Assembly (NCBI RefSeq): GCF_003610535.1
Contig: NZ_RAPN01000001.1
Coordinates: 4,017,320 to 4,081,319, forward strand
Origin: Mangrovibacterium diazotrophicum
Lineage (GTDB): Bacteria; Bacteroidota; Bacteroidia; Bacteroidales; Prolixibacteraceae
Reading direction: 5' to 3'
DNA length: 64,000 bases
This document shows positions 54,370-63,844 of the stretch, in pieces (within the stretch, counting starts at the first letter, position 1; every line of letters starts with the position of its first letter). A program made the translations under genes and the position numbers. A model generated the notes under the pieces. It made no database searches, was not told where the DNA came from, and worked only from the letters and a program-made list of their open reading frames with translations.

Positions 54370-55458
54370 ATGCAGTCAACCATTTATAATTTTCAAGATT
54401 TAACAGGATCAGTTGATTCCACTTTTCTGAGCTGGTTTGGAACCACCGGTGCGCTAATTGCAGAGCTGGTGCTGGTTGGAATCGTGTTCCTGGCTTTTTA
54501 CGCGTTACTGGGTTTGTTTCTGGTATACCTTGAACGTAAAGTTTGTGCAGTCATTCAAAACCGTTACGGGCCTAACCGGGTTGGTCCGCTGGGATTGTTC
54601 CAAACGGTAGCCGACCTTATCAAGTTGCTGATGAAGGAGCTGATCCCGATTCGCCGCTCGGACAAATTCCTGTTCAACCTGGCACCTTTCATCGTCATCA
54701 TCGCTTCATTTATGGCCATTGCTGCTACGCCTTTTGCCAGAGGTTTGCAGGCTGTTGACCTGAACATCGGGGTGTTTTATGTGATGGCAGTTTCGTCGCT
54801 AGGTGTGGTGGGGATTCTCATTGCCGGTTGGTCGAGTAACAGCAAATATTCACTGATTGGTGCGATGCGAAGCGGAGCCCAGATTGTGAGCTACGAGCTT
54901 TCAGTTGGTTTGTCGCTACTGGCGATTGTAACTTTCGCCGGTACAATGCAACTCTCCGGAATTGTGGAAAGTCAGGCTGATGGCTGGTGGATTTTCAAAG
55001 GACACATTCCTGCGATTATCGCTTTCATCATCTTTTTAATTGCCAGTACAGCGGAGATCAACCGCGGACCTTTCGACCTGGCGGAAGCCGAATCGGAATT
55101 GACAGCTGGTTTTCACACCGAATATTCCGGTATCAAGTTCGCCTTCTTCTTCCTGGCCGAGTATATTAACATGTTTATTGTGGCGGCCATCGGGGCAACC
55201 GTGTTCCTCGGCGGGTGGATGCCTTTCCATATCGGTTCGTGGGATGCTTTCAATCACGTGATGGATTTCATCCCGTCGATGGTTTGGTTCTTCCTGAAAG
55301 CGTTCTTCATTATCTACATCATCATGTGGTTCAAGTGGACTTTCCCGCGTTTGCGGATCGACCAGTTGCTGACCCTGGAGTGGAAATACCTGATGCCGCT
55401 GAGCTTGATTAATATCATCATCATTGCTTTTATCGTCCTGATGGGATGGCACTTTTAA
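54370..55458 (+). CDS. nuoH: NADH-quinone oxidoreductase subunit H
   Basis: 362 residues, about eight membrane helices. [20 protein letters not shown] and the acidic loop [19 protein letters not shown] are family hallmarks; the loop couples quinone reduction to proton pumping. [20 protein letters not shown] is the conserved C-terminal segment. It starts 12 bp after nuoD. Confidence 0.94.
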   Translation: MQSTIYNFQDLTGSVDSTFLSWFGTTGALIAELVLVGIVFLAFYALLGLFLVYLERKVCAVIQNRYGPNRVGPLGLFQTVADLIKLLMKELIPIRRSDKFLFNLAPFIVIIASFMAIAATPFARGLQAVDLNIGVFYVMAVSSLGVVGILIAGWSSNSKYSLIGAMRSGAQIVSYELSVGLSLLAIVTFAGTMQLSGIVESQADGWWIFKGHIPAIIAFIIFLIASTAEINRGPFDLAEAESELTAGFHTEYSGIKFAFFFLAEYINMFIVAAIGATVFLGGWMPFHIGSWDAFNHVMDFIPSMVWFFLKAFFIIYIIMWFKWTFPRLRIDQLLTLEWKYLMPLSLINIIIIAFIVLMGWHF

Positions 55459-55469
55459 ACGAGTAGAAG

Positions 55470-55952
55470 ATGAATAGTGTAATTCAATATTTCAAAGATA
55501 TTTTTCACGGCGTTTCCACCTTGTGGTCGGGAATGCGCGTTACCGGAAAGTATTTTGTGAGCCCGGGCGAGATTGTCACCCAAAAGTATCCGGAGAATCG
55601 GGCGACCCTGAAAATGGCTGATCGTTTCAAGGGCGAGATTGTCATGCCGCACGACGATAATAACCAACACCGTTGCACCGGATGTGGCATTTGCGAAATG
55701 AACTGTCCGAACGGCTCCATCGAAGTGCTGACCAACCGGGTTGCAAATGAAGATGGAAAATTGGTTCGTGTAATCGATAAGCACGTGTATCATCTGTCGA
55801 TGTGTACGTTTTGCGGATTATGTGTGAAGACCTGTCCGTCGGATGCATTGGCATTCGGCCAAAAGTTTGAGCATGCCGTTTTCGATCGCCATAAATTGAC
55901 TAAAATTTTGAACCGCGAAGGTTCATCACTCAAGAAGGAGGTTAAATCATGA
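55470..55952 (+). CDS. nuoI: NADH-quinone oxidoreductase subunit I
   Basis: 160 residues with two 4Fe-4S ferredoxin motifs, CTGCGICEMNCP and CTFCGLCVKTCP, clusters N6a and N6b. In a complex without NuoEFG this peripheral subunit may be close to the electron-entry point. Its last codons overlap nuoJ by 4 bp (ATGA type). Confidence 0.93.
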   Translation: MNSVIQYFKDIFHGVSTLWSGMRVTGKYFVSPGEIVTQKYPENRATLKMADRFKGEIVMPHDDNNQHRCTGCGICEMNCPNGSIEVLTNRVANEDGKLVRVIDKHVYHLSMCTFCGLCVKTCPSDALAFGQKFEHAVFDRHKLTKILNREGSSLKKEVKS

Positions 55953-56464
55953 ATATAGCAATGTTTTACCTGCTTTCAGCAATAATCCTTGTGTTCTCTA
56001 TATTGACTGTTACCAGCCGGAAAATCCTGCGAGCGGCAGTTTACCTTTTGTTCGTGCTGATTGGAACATCGGGAATTTATTTTCAGCTGAACTACGAATT
56101 TTTGGCCGCGGTGCAGCTGACGCTGTATGCTGGCGGTATCGTGGTGCTGATCATCTTTAGTATCCTGCTGACACATCATATCGATCACAAATTTGAACGA
56201 CCGGCGCTCTTCAATTTGCTGGGTGGTATCGCAGTGGCGGCAGTCGGTGTTGGAGCCGTGTTGTACACTGTTTTTGATCATCGCTTTGTGCCTTCTGCTG
56301 CTCCGGCGGTGGATGTGAATATGACCGTGATTGGTGAGCAGCTGCTCGGCATGGATAAGAATGGTTATGTACTGCCCTTCGAGCTGATCAGTATTTTGTT
56401 GCTGGCCGCTTTGATCGGCGCAGTTGTGATTGCAAAAAAAGGAAAAGAAACCGAAGAACTTTAA
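55949..56464 (+). CDS. nuoJ: NADH-quinone oxidoreductase subunit J
   Basis: 171 residues, five membrane helices; FYLLSAIILVFSILTVTSRK, NYEFLAAVQLTLYAGGIVVL (the pi-bulge helix region) and VLPFELISILLLAALIGAVV are typical. An unusually good Shine-Dalgarno for this phylum, AAGGAGG (55935-55941), precedes the ATG at 55949, inside the end of nuoI. Confidence 0.92.
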   Translation: MNIAMFYLLSAIILVFSILTVTSRKILRAAVYLLFVLIGTSGIYFQLNYEFLAAVQLTLYAGGIVVLIIFSILLTHHIDHKFERPALFNLLGGIAVAAVGVGAVLYTVFDHRFVPSAAPAVDVNMTVIGEQLLGMDKNGYVLPFELISILLLAALIGAVVIAKKGKETEEL

Positions 56465-56468
56465 AACC

Positions 56469-56786
56469 ATGATAGAGGGAATTCCAATTTATCACTTTCT
56501 CGTTGTGAGCACCATCATGTTTTTTGTTGGTGTGTGCGGATTCATCATCCGGAGAAACTTGATTACCATGCTCATGGCAGTCGAACTGATTTTGAACTCG
56601 GTGAACATCAACTTTGTGGTTTTCAACCGCTATTTGTATCCTGACCAGTTGCAAGGGCATTTTTTCACCCTGTTCATTGTGGCTGTTGCAGCAACGGAAG
56701 CGGCTGTAGCCATTGCATTGATCATTAACATTTATCGTCGCTTTAAGAATATTGAAGTGCAGAATGTTAGCGAGATGAAATATTAG
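56469..56786 (+). CDS. nuoK: NADH-quinone oxidoreductase subunit K
   Basis: 105 residues from the ATG at 56469, four codons after nuoJ. Three membrane helices with the two conserved membrane glutamates, in MLMAVELILNSVNINFV and VAATEAAVAIAL. Followed by an atypical 119-bp gap before nuoL. Confidence 0.92.
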   Translation: MIEGIPIYHFLVVSTIMFFVGVCGFIIRRNLITMLMAVELILNSVNINFVVFNRYLYPDQLQGHFFTLFIVAVAATEAAVAIALIINIYRRFKNIEVQNVSEMKY

Positions 56787-56905
56787 TGATTGACTATTGA
56801 TTAACGATTAACGAATGCAGATTATCGATTCAAGAGTGCACTGGAACTTGAAACCTGGAACTCGAAACTGATAGCTGTAAACTGAATAACTGAAAAAATT
56901 ACATC
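56787..56905 (+). repeat. Low-complexity microrepeat spacer inside the nuo operon
   Basis: The 119-bp nuoK-nuoL gap is built of degenerate short units: GATTGACTATTGATTAACGATTAACGA at its start (three GATT(A)AC/GATTGAC-like units) and ACTTGAAACCTGGAACTCGAAACTG further on (TGGAACT/CGAAACT units). All other junctions in the operon are at most about 35 bp. No promoter or terminator is recognised in it. Confidence 0.5.
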
Positions 56906-58825
56906 ATGACAGGATATGCTTATACTGTACTGATTCCGTTGATTCCTCTGGCGATGTTTTTGATCATCGGTTTGTTGACGGTAAAATGGAAGCCGATCGT
57001 TTTCGGAATCATGGGAACCATCGGCATGGGAACTTCATTTGTGCTCTCGCTGATCACCGCCATTAATTATTTTTTCGTGGTGGGGCCGGGACCAAACGGT
57101 TTTGAACCGATTATTGCGACTAAAGTCACCTGGTTGCGCCTGACTGAATTCCTGCACATCGATTTGGGCGTCATGCTCGACCCGATTTCGGTGATGATGC
57201 TGGTGGTGATTACCACGGTTTCGTTGATGGTGCACCTTTACAGTATGGGTTATATGAAAGGAGAAGTTGGTTTCCAACGCTTTTATGCTTTCCTGTCGCT
57301 GTTCTCCTTTTCGATGTTGGGACTGGTGCTGGCAACCAACATTTTCCAGATGTACATTTTCTGGGAGCTGGTGGGTGTGTCGTCCTTTCTGTTGATTGGT
57401 TATTACTACGAAAAACCTTCGGCAGTGGCCGCTTCGAAGAAGGCGTTCATCGTAACGCGTTTCGCCGACCTTGGATTCCTGATCGGGATTCTGGTTCTGT
57501 CATTCTACACAAAAACATTCGACTTTGCGGATTTAACTGCGCCTCATACAACCATTTTTGCTGAAAGCGCTTCGGTAAGTTTCATGGGCGTTTCTGTATT
57601 TACCTGGGCAATGATCCTCATTTTTATGGGTGGTGCCGGTAAATCAGCCATGTTCCCGCTGCACATTTGGTTGCCCGATGCGATGGAAGGCCCGACTCCG
57701 GTTTCTGCCTTGATCCACGCCGCAACGATGGTTGTTGCCGGTGTTTACTTGGTTGCCCGCATGTTTCCGGTATTCCATTTTCAGGCACCCGATGCACTCG
57801 AAATTGTTGCCTGGGTTGGTGGTTTTACCTCGCTGTTTGCTGCCGTAATTGCGATGACGCAGTTCGACATCAAGCGTGTGTTGGCCTTTTCAACTTTGTC
57901 GCAAATCGGTTACATGATGCTCAGTCTGGGTGTCTCCGGATACGGTGGCGAAGAAGGTTTGGGCTACATGGCTTCCATGTTTCACTTGTTTACACACGCT
58001 ATGTTTAAAGCGCTGTTGTTCCTGGGAGCTGGTTCCATCATTCACGCGGTACATTCCAACGACATGAACGACATGGGCGGTTTACGCAAATACATGCCTA
58101 TTACGCACATCACCTTCCTGATTGCCTGTTTGACAATCTCGGGTATTCCACCGTTCTCTGGTTTCTTCAGTAAGGACGAGATTTTGGTAGCCGCTCACAA
58201 TTACAGCACAACGCTGTTTTCAATCGAATACATTACAGCAGGTTTAACTGCCTTCTACATGTTCCGTTTGTATTTTCGGGTGTTCTGGGGAAATGAACGT
58301 CATTATCATCACACGCCGCACGAATCGCCGCTGGTGATGACCATCCCGTTGATGGTGCTGGCTTTTGCATCGATCTTCTCGGGCTTCCTACCTTTCAGCG
58401 AGCTGGTAACTTCCGACGGTATTGGTTTCGAAACTGAAACTCACCTGATGGTTGCGCTTCCTTCAGTATTGATTGGCGTACTTGGAATTGTGGTGGCCTT
58501 CATTTTATACAAAAAAGAAAGTCTGGTTCCGAAAGCAATTACCGAAAAATTGGGGATCTTCTATACGGCAACTTTGAATAAATTTTACATCGACGAGATT
58601 TACCTGTTTGTGACCAAGAAAGTCATCTTCAACTATGTGTCTCGTCCGGTGGCTTGGTTCGACCGTCACATCATCGACGGATTCATGGTGGGCATCGGAA
58701 AAGTAACCGAAAAAACATCGTACGAAATAAAACAAATGCAGTCGGGGCAGTTGCAGCATTATGCGTTTGCCTTTGTGGCCGGCACCTTGATCTTGGTGTT
58801 GTCAATTTTGTACTGCTTCATTTAG
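56906..58825 (+). CDS. nuoL: NADH-quinone oxidoreductase subunit L
   Basis: 639 residues, an antiporter-like proton channel with about 16 membrane helices and the long lateral C-terminal helix. MGGAGKSAMFPLHIWLPDAM holds the conserved Lys, VSALIHAATMVVAGVYLVAR the His/Lys path, and YIFWELVGVSSFLLIGYYYE the helix-5 Glu. The C-terminal segment (IYLFVTKKVIFNYVSRPVAW) continues to a final anchor helix. Confidence 0.94.
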   Translation: MTGYAYTVLIPLIPLAMFLIIGLLTVKWKPIVFGIMGTIGMGTSFVLSLITAINYFFVVGPGPNGFEPIIATKVTWLRLTEFLHIDLGVMLDPISVMMLVVITTVSLMVHLYSMGYMKGEVGFQRFYAFLSLFSFSMLGLVLATNIFQMYIFWELVGVSSFLLIGYYYEKPSAVAASKKAFIVTRFADLGFLIGILVLSFYTKTFDFADLTAPHTTIFAESASVSFMGVSVFTWAMILIFMGGAGKSAMFPLHIWLPDAMEGPTPVSALIHAATMVVAGVYLVARMFPVFHFQAPDALEIVAWVGGFTSLFAAVIAMTQFDIKRVLAFSTLSQIGYMMLSLGVSGYGGEEGLGYMASMFHLFTHAMFKALLFLGAGSIIHAVHSNDMNDMGGLRKYMPITHITFLIACLTISGIPPFSGFFSKDEILVAAHNYSTTLFSIEYITAGLTAFYMFRLYFRVFWGNERHYHHTPHESPLVMTIPLMVLAFASIFSGFLPFSELVTSDGIGFETETHLMVALPSVLIGVLGIVVAFILYKKESLVPKAITEKLGIFYTATLNKFYIDEIYLFVTKKVIFNYVSRPVAWFDRHIIDGFMVGIGKVTEKTSYEIKQMQSGQLQHYAFAFVAGTLILVLSILYCFI

Positions 58826-58858
58826 AATTAGAAATTAACACGATAAACCAGCACAGAA

Positions 58859-60364
58859 ATGAATATTTTGAGTCTGTTTGTAGTGGTTCCGGTTCTCACG
58901 ATAGTGGGGATACTATTTACCAAAGATTTTAGAGGTGCCCGTGTGGTGTCGGCCATCGGTATGAGCATCCAGCTGGTGTTGGCTGCTGCACTGGTGCTGA
59001 TGTACCTCGGTGCGCGCAAGGCCGGCGTCAGCGACGAGATGTTGTGGACGGCCGATTACATGTGGTTTCCCAGTTTGAACATCCACTATGCGATTGGGGT
59101 CGACGGCATTGCTGTGGCCATGATCGGCTTGACGGCGATCGTTGTTTTTGCCGGAATTTTTGCATCGTGGGGCGTTGAATATTTGTCGCGCGAGTTTTTC
59201 ATTTCGCTGATTTTGCTGGCAACCGGGGTGTTCGGCTTCTTCATTTCACTCGACTTGTTTACCATGTTCCTGTTCTATGAGGTGGCGGTAATCCCGATGT
59301 ACCTGTTGATTGGTATCTGGGGTAGTGGACCGAAAGAATCTTCGGCCATGAAACTGACGCTGATGTTGATGGGGGGCTCGGCCCTGCTGATGGTTGGTTT
59401 GTTCGGATTGTACTTTAACTCGGCGCCCGATGGTGGTGCGCTGACCTGGAATATTATGGAAATAGCGAAAGTGCACATTCCTGACGCTGCACAACGCTTT
59501 TTCTTCCCCTTTACCTTCATTGGTTTTGGTGTGTTGGGCGCTTTGTTCCCGTTCCACACATGGTCGCCCGATGGTCACGCTTCGGCGCCAACAGCGGTTT
59601 CGATGCTGCACGCCGGTGTATTGATGAAACTGGGAGGTTACGGTTGTTTCCGGGTAGCTATGTTCCTGATGCCGCAAGCGGCGCATGAGATGGCCTGGAT
59701 CTTTATCATCCTCACGACAATCTCGGTTGTTTACGGTGCGTTTGGAGCCATCTGGCAAAAAGACCTCAAATTTATTAATGCTTACTCCTCGGTGAGTCAC
59801 TGTGGCTTGGTGATCTTCGCCTTGTTGATGATGAATAAAACCGCCATGGACGGTGCCATCCTGCAAATGATTTCACACGGTTTGATGACGGCACTTTTCT
59901 TTGCTCTGATCGGGATGATTTACGGACGGACCCACACCCGCGACATTCGCGAGATGGGTGGTTTGATGAAAGTAATTCCGTTCCTGGCAGTAGTTTATAT
60001 GATCGCCGGTTTTGCCTCTTTGGGTTTGCCGGGTTTGAGCGGTTTTGTAGCCGAGATGACGGTGTTTGTTGGTTCGTTCCAACACCAGGATTTATTCCAC
60101 CGCGTAGTAACGATCATTGCAGCTTCGTCCATCGTAGTGACGGCAGTTTATATTTTGCGTGTGGTTGGCATCATCTTGTTGGGGCCAATCAAAAACGAGC
60201 ATCACCTGGAGTTGACCGATGCGGTTTGGTTTGAGCGACTGAGCACAATTACTTTGGTATTGGCAGTTGCAGCTATCGGTATTGCACCGCTTTGGTTGTC
60301 GGACACCATTCAGCAAAGCCTTGGGCCGATCATCGCTAAACTGACGGTTTTCAATCCATTTTAA
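58859..60364 (+). CDS. nuoM: NADH-quinone oxidoreductase subunit M
   Basis: 501 residues, antiporter-like subunit with about 14 helices. GVDGIAVAMIGLTAIVVFAG, LFYEVAVIPMYLLIGIWG with the conserved Glu, PFHTWSPDGHASAPTAVSML and KLGGYGCFRVAMFL are the family blocks. It starts 33 bp after nuoL. Confidence 0.94.
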   Translation: MNILSLFVVVPVLTIVGILFTKDFRGARVVSAIGMSIQLVLAAALVLMYLGARKAGVSDEMLWTADYMWFPSLNIHYAIGVDGIAVAMIGLTAIVVFAGIFASWGVEYLSREFFISLILLATGVFGFFISLDLFTMFLFYEVAVIPMYLLIGIWGSGPKESSAMKLTLMLMGGSALLMVGLFGLYFNSAPDGGALTWNIMEIAKVHIPDAAQRFFFPFTFIGFGVLGALFPFHTWSPDGHASAPTAVSMLHAGVLMKLGGYGCFRVAMFLMPQAAHEMAWIFIILTTISVVYGAFGAIWQKDLKFINAYSSVSHCGLVIFALLMMNKTAMDGAILQMISHGLMTALFFALIGMIYGRTHTRDIREMGGLMKVIPFLAVVYMIAGFASLGLPGLSGFVAEMTVFVGSFQHQDLFHRVVTIIAASSIVVTAVYILRVVGIILLGPIKNEHHLELTDAVWFERLSTITLVLAVAAIGIAPLWLSDTIQQSLGPIIAKLTVFNPF

Positions 60365-60391
60365 CGAATTCATTCTGAAAAATACAGAATC

Positions 60392-61816
60392 ATGACTATC
60401 GAACAATTTTTATTGATGCGCCACGAGTTGCTGCTGATCCTTGCAGCAATGATCGTTCTGATTGCTGAATTGGCAATGAGCGAATCGGGCAAGACAAAAA
60501 TAATTCCCTTCGCTGCGGGCTTGTTTGCTCTGGTGACGGCGATTGGTTTCATCCCTTCGGAAACGGGAAGGCTCTTTGGCGGTTCGTTCCAAAGTTCGCC
60601 GCTGACGCTGTTTATGAAGAATGTGTTGAACCTGGCAGTTCTGATCATTTTCCTGCAGTCGGAAGGCTGGTTGAAGAAACCGGAAAATAACGAGCGAATC
60701 AGTGAGTATTTTATTCTGACGATAGTTACGCTGGTGGGAATGAATTTCATGATTTCGTCGGGTGACTTCCTGATGTTCTACCTGGGATTGGAAACAGCAA
60801 CAATTCCGGCAGCGGCGCTGGTTGCTTTCGATCGCTTGAAAAGCCATTCGGCTGAAGCCGGTATTAAATTGATTTTGTCCTCGGCCTTGTCATCAGGCAT
60901 TTTGTTGTTCGGTTTGTCGCTGATTTACGGGGCAACCGGCTCCATCTATTTTGCCGATGTAGTTGCTAAAATAGAACCGTCGCCCATCCTGATCCTGGCT
61001 TTTATCTTTTTCGTGGCGGGTATGGGATTCAAAATTTCATTGGTTCCTTTCCACTTTTGGACAGCCGATGTTTACGAAGGTGCGCCAATCAATGTCACTT
61101 CCTACTTGTCGGTGGTGTCGAAAGGGGCGGCTGCTTTCACCTTCAGCATTATTGTATTTAAAGTATTCGGAGGCCTGTTTGAACAGTGGCAACATCTGGT
61201 TTACGCCTTGGCCGTGATGACCATGACCATTGCCAACTTGTTTGCTCTCCGTCAGGATAATATCAAACGGTTCCTCGCGTTCTCGTCAATTGCACAAGCC
61301 GGTTTTATTTTGCTCGGTATTTTAGGTGCAGGCGAAATGGGAATGGCGGCTGTGGTGTATTTCGTGTTAATCTACGTTTTCACCAACCTTGGCGCATTCG
61401 GGGTGGCAACCTCGGTGTTCAACGCTTCGGGAATCGATACCATCTCGGGTTATAAGAGTTTGTACAGAACCAATCCGAAATTGAGTTTGCTGATGACAGT
61501 GGCTTTGTTCTCGTTGGCAGGAATTCCGCCGGTTGCAGGTTTCTTTGGAAAATTCTTCCTGTTTACATCGGCTGCCAGTCGCGGTTATTACATCCTGGTG
61601 TTGATTGCTGTGTTGAACGCAACTATATCACTTTATTATTATTTGCGCGTCATCAAATCAATGTTTATCGATCAAACCGACGAGCCGATTGCTGCTTTCC
61701 GGAGTTCAACATCCATGCGGATCAGTCTGATCATGTGTGTGGCCGGTATTTTTCTGGTGGGTTTTGCCAGCGGAATCTTCGAATACATTCGCGAAATCAG
61801 CCAGTTGTTTTTATAA
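60392..61816 (+). CDS. nuoN: NADH-quinone oxidoreductase subunit N
   Basis: 474 residues, third antiporter-like subunit. FYLGLETATIPAAALVAFDR, LVPFHFWTADVYEGAPINVT and AGIPPVAGFFGKFFLFTSAA identify it. Last named subunit of the operon. No nuoE, nuoF or nuoG lies in or beside the operon, so the enzyme encoded here has 11 subunits. Confidence 0.94.
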   Translation: MTIEQFLLMRHELLLILAAMIVLIAELAMSESGKTKIIPFAAGLFALVTAIGFIPSETGRLFGGSFQSSPLTLFMKNVLNLAVLIIFLQSEGWLKKPENNERISEYFILTIVTLVGMNFMISSGDFLMFYLGLETATIPAAALVAFDRLKSHSAEAGIKLILSSALSSGILLFGLSLIYGATGSIYFADVVAKIEPSPILILAFIFFVAGMGFKISLVPFHFWTADVYEGAPINVTSYLSVVSKGAAAFTFSIIVFKVFGGLFEQWQHLVYALAVMTMTIANLFALRQDNIKRFLAFSSIAQAGFILLGILGAGEMGMAAVVYFVLIYVFTNLGAFGVATSVFNASGIDTISGYKSLYRTNPKLSLLMTVALFSLAGIPPVAGFFGKFFLFTSAASRGYYILVLIAVLNATISLYYYLRVIKSMFIDQTDEPIAAFRSSTSMRISLIMCVAGIFLVGFASGIFEYIREISQLFL

Positions 61817-61826
61817 TTTAAATTGA

Positions 61827-62156
61827 ATGAAAATGACACTAGATAAAGCACAACACAGCATTGAAGAAATTGACGGGGTACGTTGTTCGGTTGTTGAAAA
61901 AGGAGTGAGCACCGAACGCGCCGCTTTTCTGAAAAACTTATTGGAACACAATGGGTATCAAGTGAAAATAAAAGCTGAAGGCGACAGCGGCCTGGCAACT
62001 TTGGGGGTAACCGACATTGTTTTTAATGTTGTTTTGGCGGTCTACGGGCGCCATTTAAAAAGTGCTTCCGGAAAAAAGGTAACACCGGCTTACTGGTTAC
62101 AGCAATCAAATAAAGAAACGGAAATTGAAGTCAACTATTGGTCATTTGGGAAATGA
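61827..62156 (+). CDS. Small soluble protein at the end of the complex I operon
   Basis: 109 residues, starting 10 bp after nuoN and followed by a terminator, so it is the last gene of the operon. No membrane helix or signal peptide. DGVRCSVVEKGVSTERAAFL, LLEHNGYQVKIKAEGDSGLA, VFNVVLAVYGRHLKSASGKK, TPAYWLQQSNKETEIEVNYW. The alpha/beta pattern suggests a small ferredoxin-like or ACT-like fold. I recognise no family. The position hints at a role linked to complex I, but it may be unrelated. Confidence 0.65.
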   Translation: MKMTLDKAQHSIEEIDGVRCSVVEKGVSTERAAFLKNLLEHNGYQVKIKAEGDSGLATLGVTDIVFNVVLAVYGRHLKSASGKKVTPAYWLQQSNKETEIEVNYWSFGK

Positions 62157-62179
62157 CCGGTAAAATCTTAAGTATATAG

Positions 62180-62208
62180 AGGGAGCAGCGGAAGTTGCTC
62201 CTTTTTTT
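62180..62208 (+). terminator. Terminator of the complex I operon
   Basis: GGAGCA (62182-62187) pairs with TGCTCC (62196-62201), extended by A-T and G-T pairs, followed by a T-run. The rest of the 307-bp gap to ackA holds the ackA promoter and small hairpins only. Confidence 0.85.
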
Positions 62209-62374
62209 GTCTTTTATCTTTGTACTATTAAAGCTGTATGTTCAGTAAAATAAGGATAAGCGTCCTTTAAACACCTTTTTGGTTTAGTAATCATTTGATC
62301 AATTGATTTTTAGTTGGGTTTGGGTGTGTAGAGGCAGTCTAATTAAAGTCGTTTTTTTGTTTGACGATGAATAT

Positions 62375-62463
62375 TATATTTGCGGCCCTTTTAGCGAAAA
62401 AATCGCTCTATCTTTTTGTCTGACAAAAAAATAGGGCATCAACCATCAAATCGAAAGTATTAA
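62375..62463 (+). promoter_or_regulatory. ackA promoter and structured leader
   Basis: TATATTTG (62375-62382) fits the Bacteroidota -7 consensus TAnnTTTG. The ~75-nt leader contains AGCGA-AAAAA-TCGCT and TTTTTG-TCTGA-CAAAAA, two short A/T-loop hairpins just before the ATG at 62464. A regulatory role of these is a guess. Confidence 0.5.
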
Positions 62464-63696
62464 ATGATTGTATTAGTATTAAATTGTGGTAGCTCATCCA
62501 TCAAGTATCAATTGCTTGATATGGTGAATATCGAGGATCCGGAAGTAAAGGCTATTGGTGTTGTGGAGCGTATCGGACAGGAAGAGGGCGTTCTGACACA
62601 TAAACCTTTGATCGACGGTGAATACCAAAAATTCAGGTTTACGGGTAATATCCCGAATCACGAAGCCGGTATTTCCTTAATTATGGAATCACTCGTAAAT
62701 GAAGTGCACGGCGTAATCGGGGCTGTTTCCGAAATCCAGGCTGTTGGCCACCGGGTTGCTCACGGCGGCGAGTCGTTTAGCGAGAGTGTTTTGATTAACG
62801 ATAGCGTTAAAGAAGAGATTAGCAAATTGAGTGATTTGGCTCCGTTGCATAACCCGGCTCACATTTCGGGTATCGAAGCCATGGAGAAGTTGTTGCTCGG
62901 GGTGCCGCAGGTTGCTGTATTCGACACATCGTTTCACCAATCCATGCCGCCGGAATCGTTTCTGTATGCTATTCCTTACGAGTATTACACCAAGCACAAA
63001 TTGCGTCGCTATGGTTTCCACGGAACCAGCCATAAATACGTAGCCGAGAAAGCATGCGAGCATTTGGGTCTCGAAATGGATAAAATCAACATCGTCACCT
63101 GTCACTTAGGAAACGGTGCCTCTATTGCAGCTATTAAAAAAGGAAAGTCGTATGATACTTCCATGGGTTTTACACCGGTTGAAGGTTTGATAATGGGAAC
63201 CCGTGTTGGTAACCTCGACGTTGGTGCTTTGTTGTTCCTGATGGAAAAAGAAGGACTTGACCTGCAGGGGGCAAACGACCTGATTAATCGTAAAAGTGGT
63301 ATGCTGGGTATCTCAGGTGTTTCGTCAGATATGCGTGATATTGAAGATGAAGCATGGAATAAGAATAATAAGAGAGCAGCCTTAGCGCTGGATATGTACT
63401 ACTCGCGCGTGAAACGCTACATTGGCGCATTTGCTGCCGAAATGGGTGGAATTGATGTGATTATCTTCACCGGTGGCGTAGGCGAAAATGGCCCTGAAAC
63501 CCGCGAAGCGGTTTGTGCCGGTTTTGGATACATGGGCGTTGCATTTGATACCGATGCTAATGACGGGGTTCGCGGCGAGCTGAAAGAAATAAGCACTCCA
63601 AAGTCGCGCGTAAAAGTAATGGTTGTTCCAACCAACGAAGAAAAGGTGATCGCAGTAGATACCGTTAATGTATTAAAGTCAGTTGCTGTAAACTAG
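62464..63696 (+). CDS. ackA: Acetate kinase
   Basis: 410 residues, ASKHA fold. MIVLVLNCGSSSIKYQLLDM (phosphate-1), VAVFDTSFHQSMP with the catalytic Asp, RRYGFHGTSHKYVAEKA, and HLGNGASIAAIKKGKSYDTS and FTGGVGENGPETREAV are all family signatures. It makes ATP and acetate from acetyl phosphate in fermentation. Phosphotransacetylase (pta) is often adjacent, but is not present on either side within the window. Own promoter and terminator make it monocistronic here. Confidence 0.96.
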   Translation: MIVLVLNCGSSSIKYQLLDMVNIEDPEVKAIGVVERIGQEEGVLTHKPLIDGEYQKFRFTGNIPNHEAGISLIMESLVNEVHGVIGAVSEIQAVGHRVAHGGESFSESVLINDSVKEEISKLSDLAPLHNPAHISGIEAMEKLLLGVPQVAVFDTSFHQSMPPESFLYAIPYEYYTKHKLRRYGFHGTSHKYVAEKACEHLGLEMDKINIVTCHLGNGASIAAIKKGKSYDTSMGFTPVEGLIMGTRVGNLDVGALLFLMEKEGLDLQGANDLINRKSGMLGISGVSSDMRDIEDEAWNKNNKRAALALDMYYSRVKRYIGAFAAEMGGIDVIIFTGGVGENGPETREAVCAGFGYMGVAFDTDANDGVRGELKEISTPKSRVKVMVVPTNEEKVIAVDTVNVLKSVAVN

Positions 63697-63705
63697 CATA
63701 TCTTT

Positions 63706-63734
63706 AAAGTCCGGCACTGCCGGACTTTTTTATT
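63706..63734 (+). terminator. Terminator of ackA
   Basis: AAAGTCCGGC (63706-63715), loop ACT, GCCGGACTTT (63719-63728), followed by T residues. Confidence 0.92.
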
Positions 63735-63797
63735 CGATTGGGCTGTCCTTATATATACGAGGATGCGAGATCAGCAATTCTTGTTAAGCACAAAAAA

Positions 63798-63821
63798 AGG
63801 CCTTGGGAATTCCCAAAGCCT
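63798..63821 (-). terminator. Terminator of the OmpA-family gene
   Basis: AGGCCTTGGGAATTCCCAAAGCCT forms a stem (AGGC/GCCT outside, TTGGG/CCCAA inside around AATT) preceded on the plus strand by an A-run, that is followed by T residues on the reverse strand that it serves. Confidence 0.85.
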
Positions 63822-63844
63822 AATATTTTTTCTTCAAATATTTC

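Noticed and set aside
59246-59866. 206-codon minus-strand frame opposite nuoM
   Set aside because: His/Gln-rich shadow produced by the reverse of a hydrophobic membrane-protein gene.
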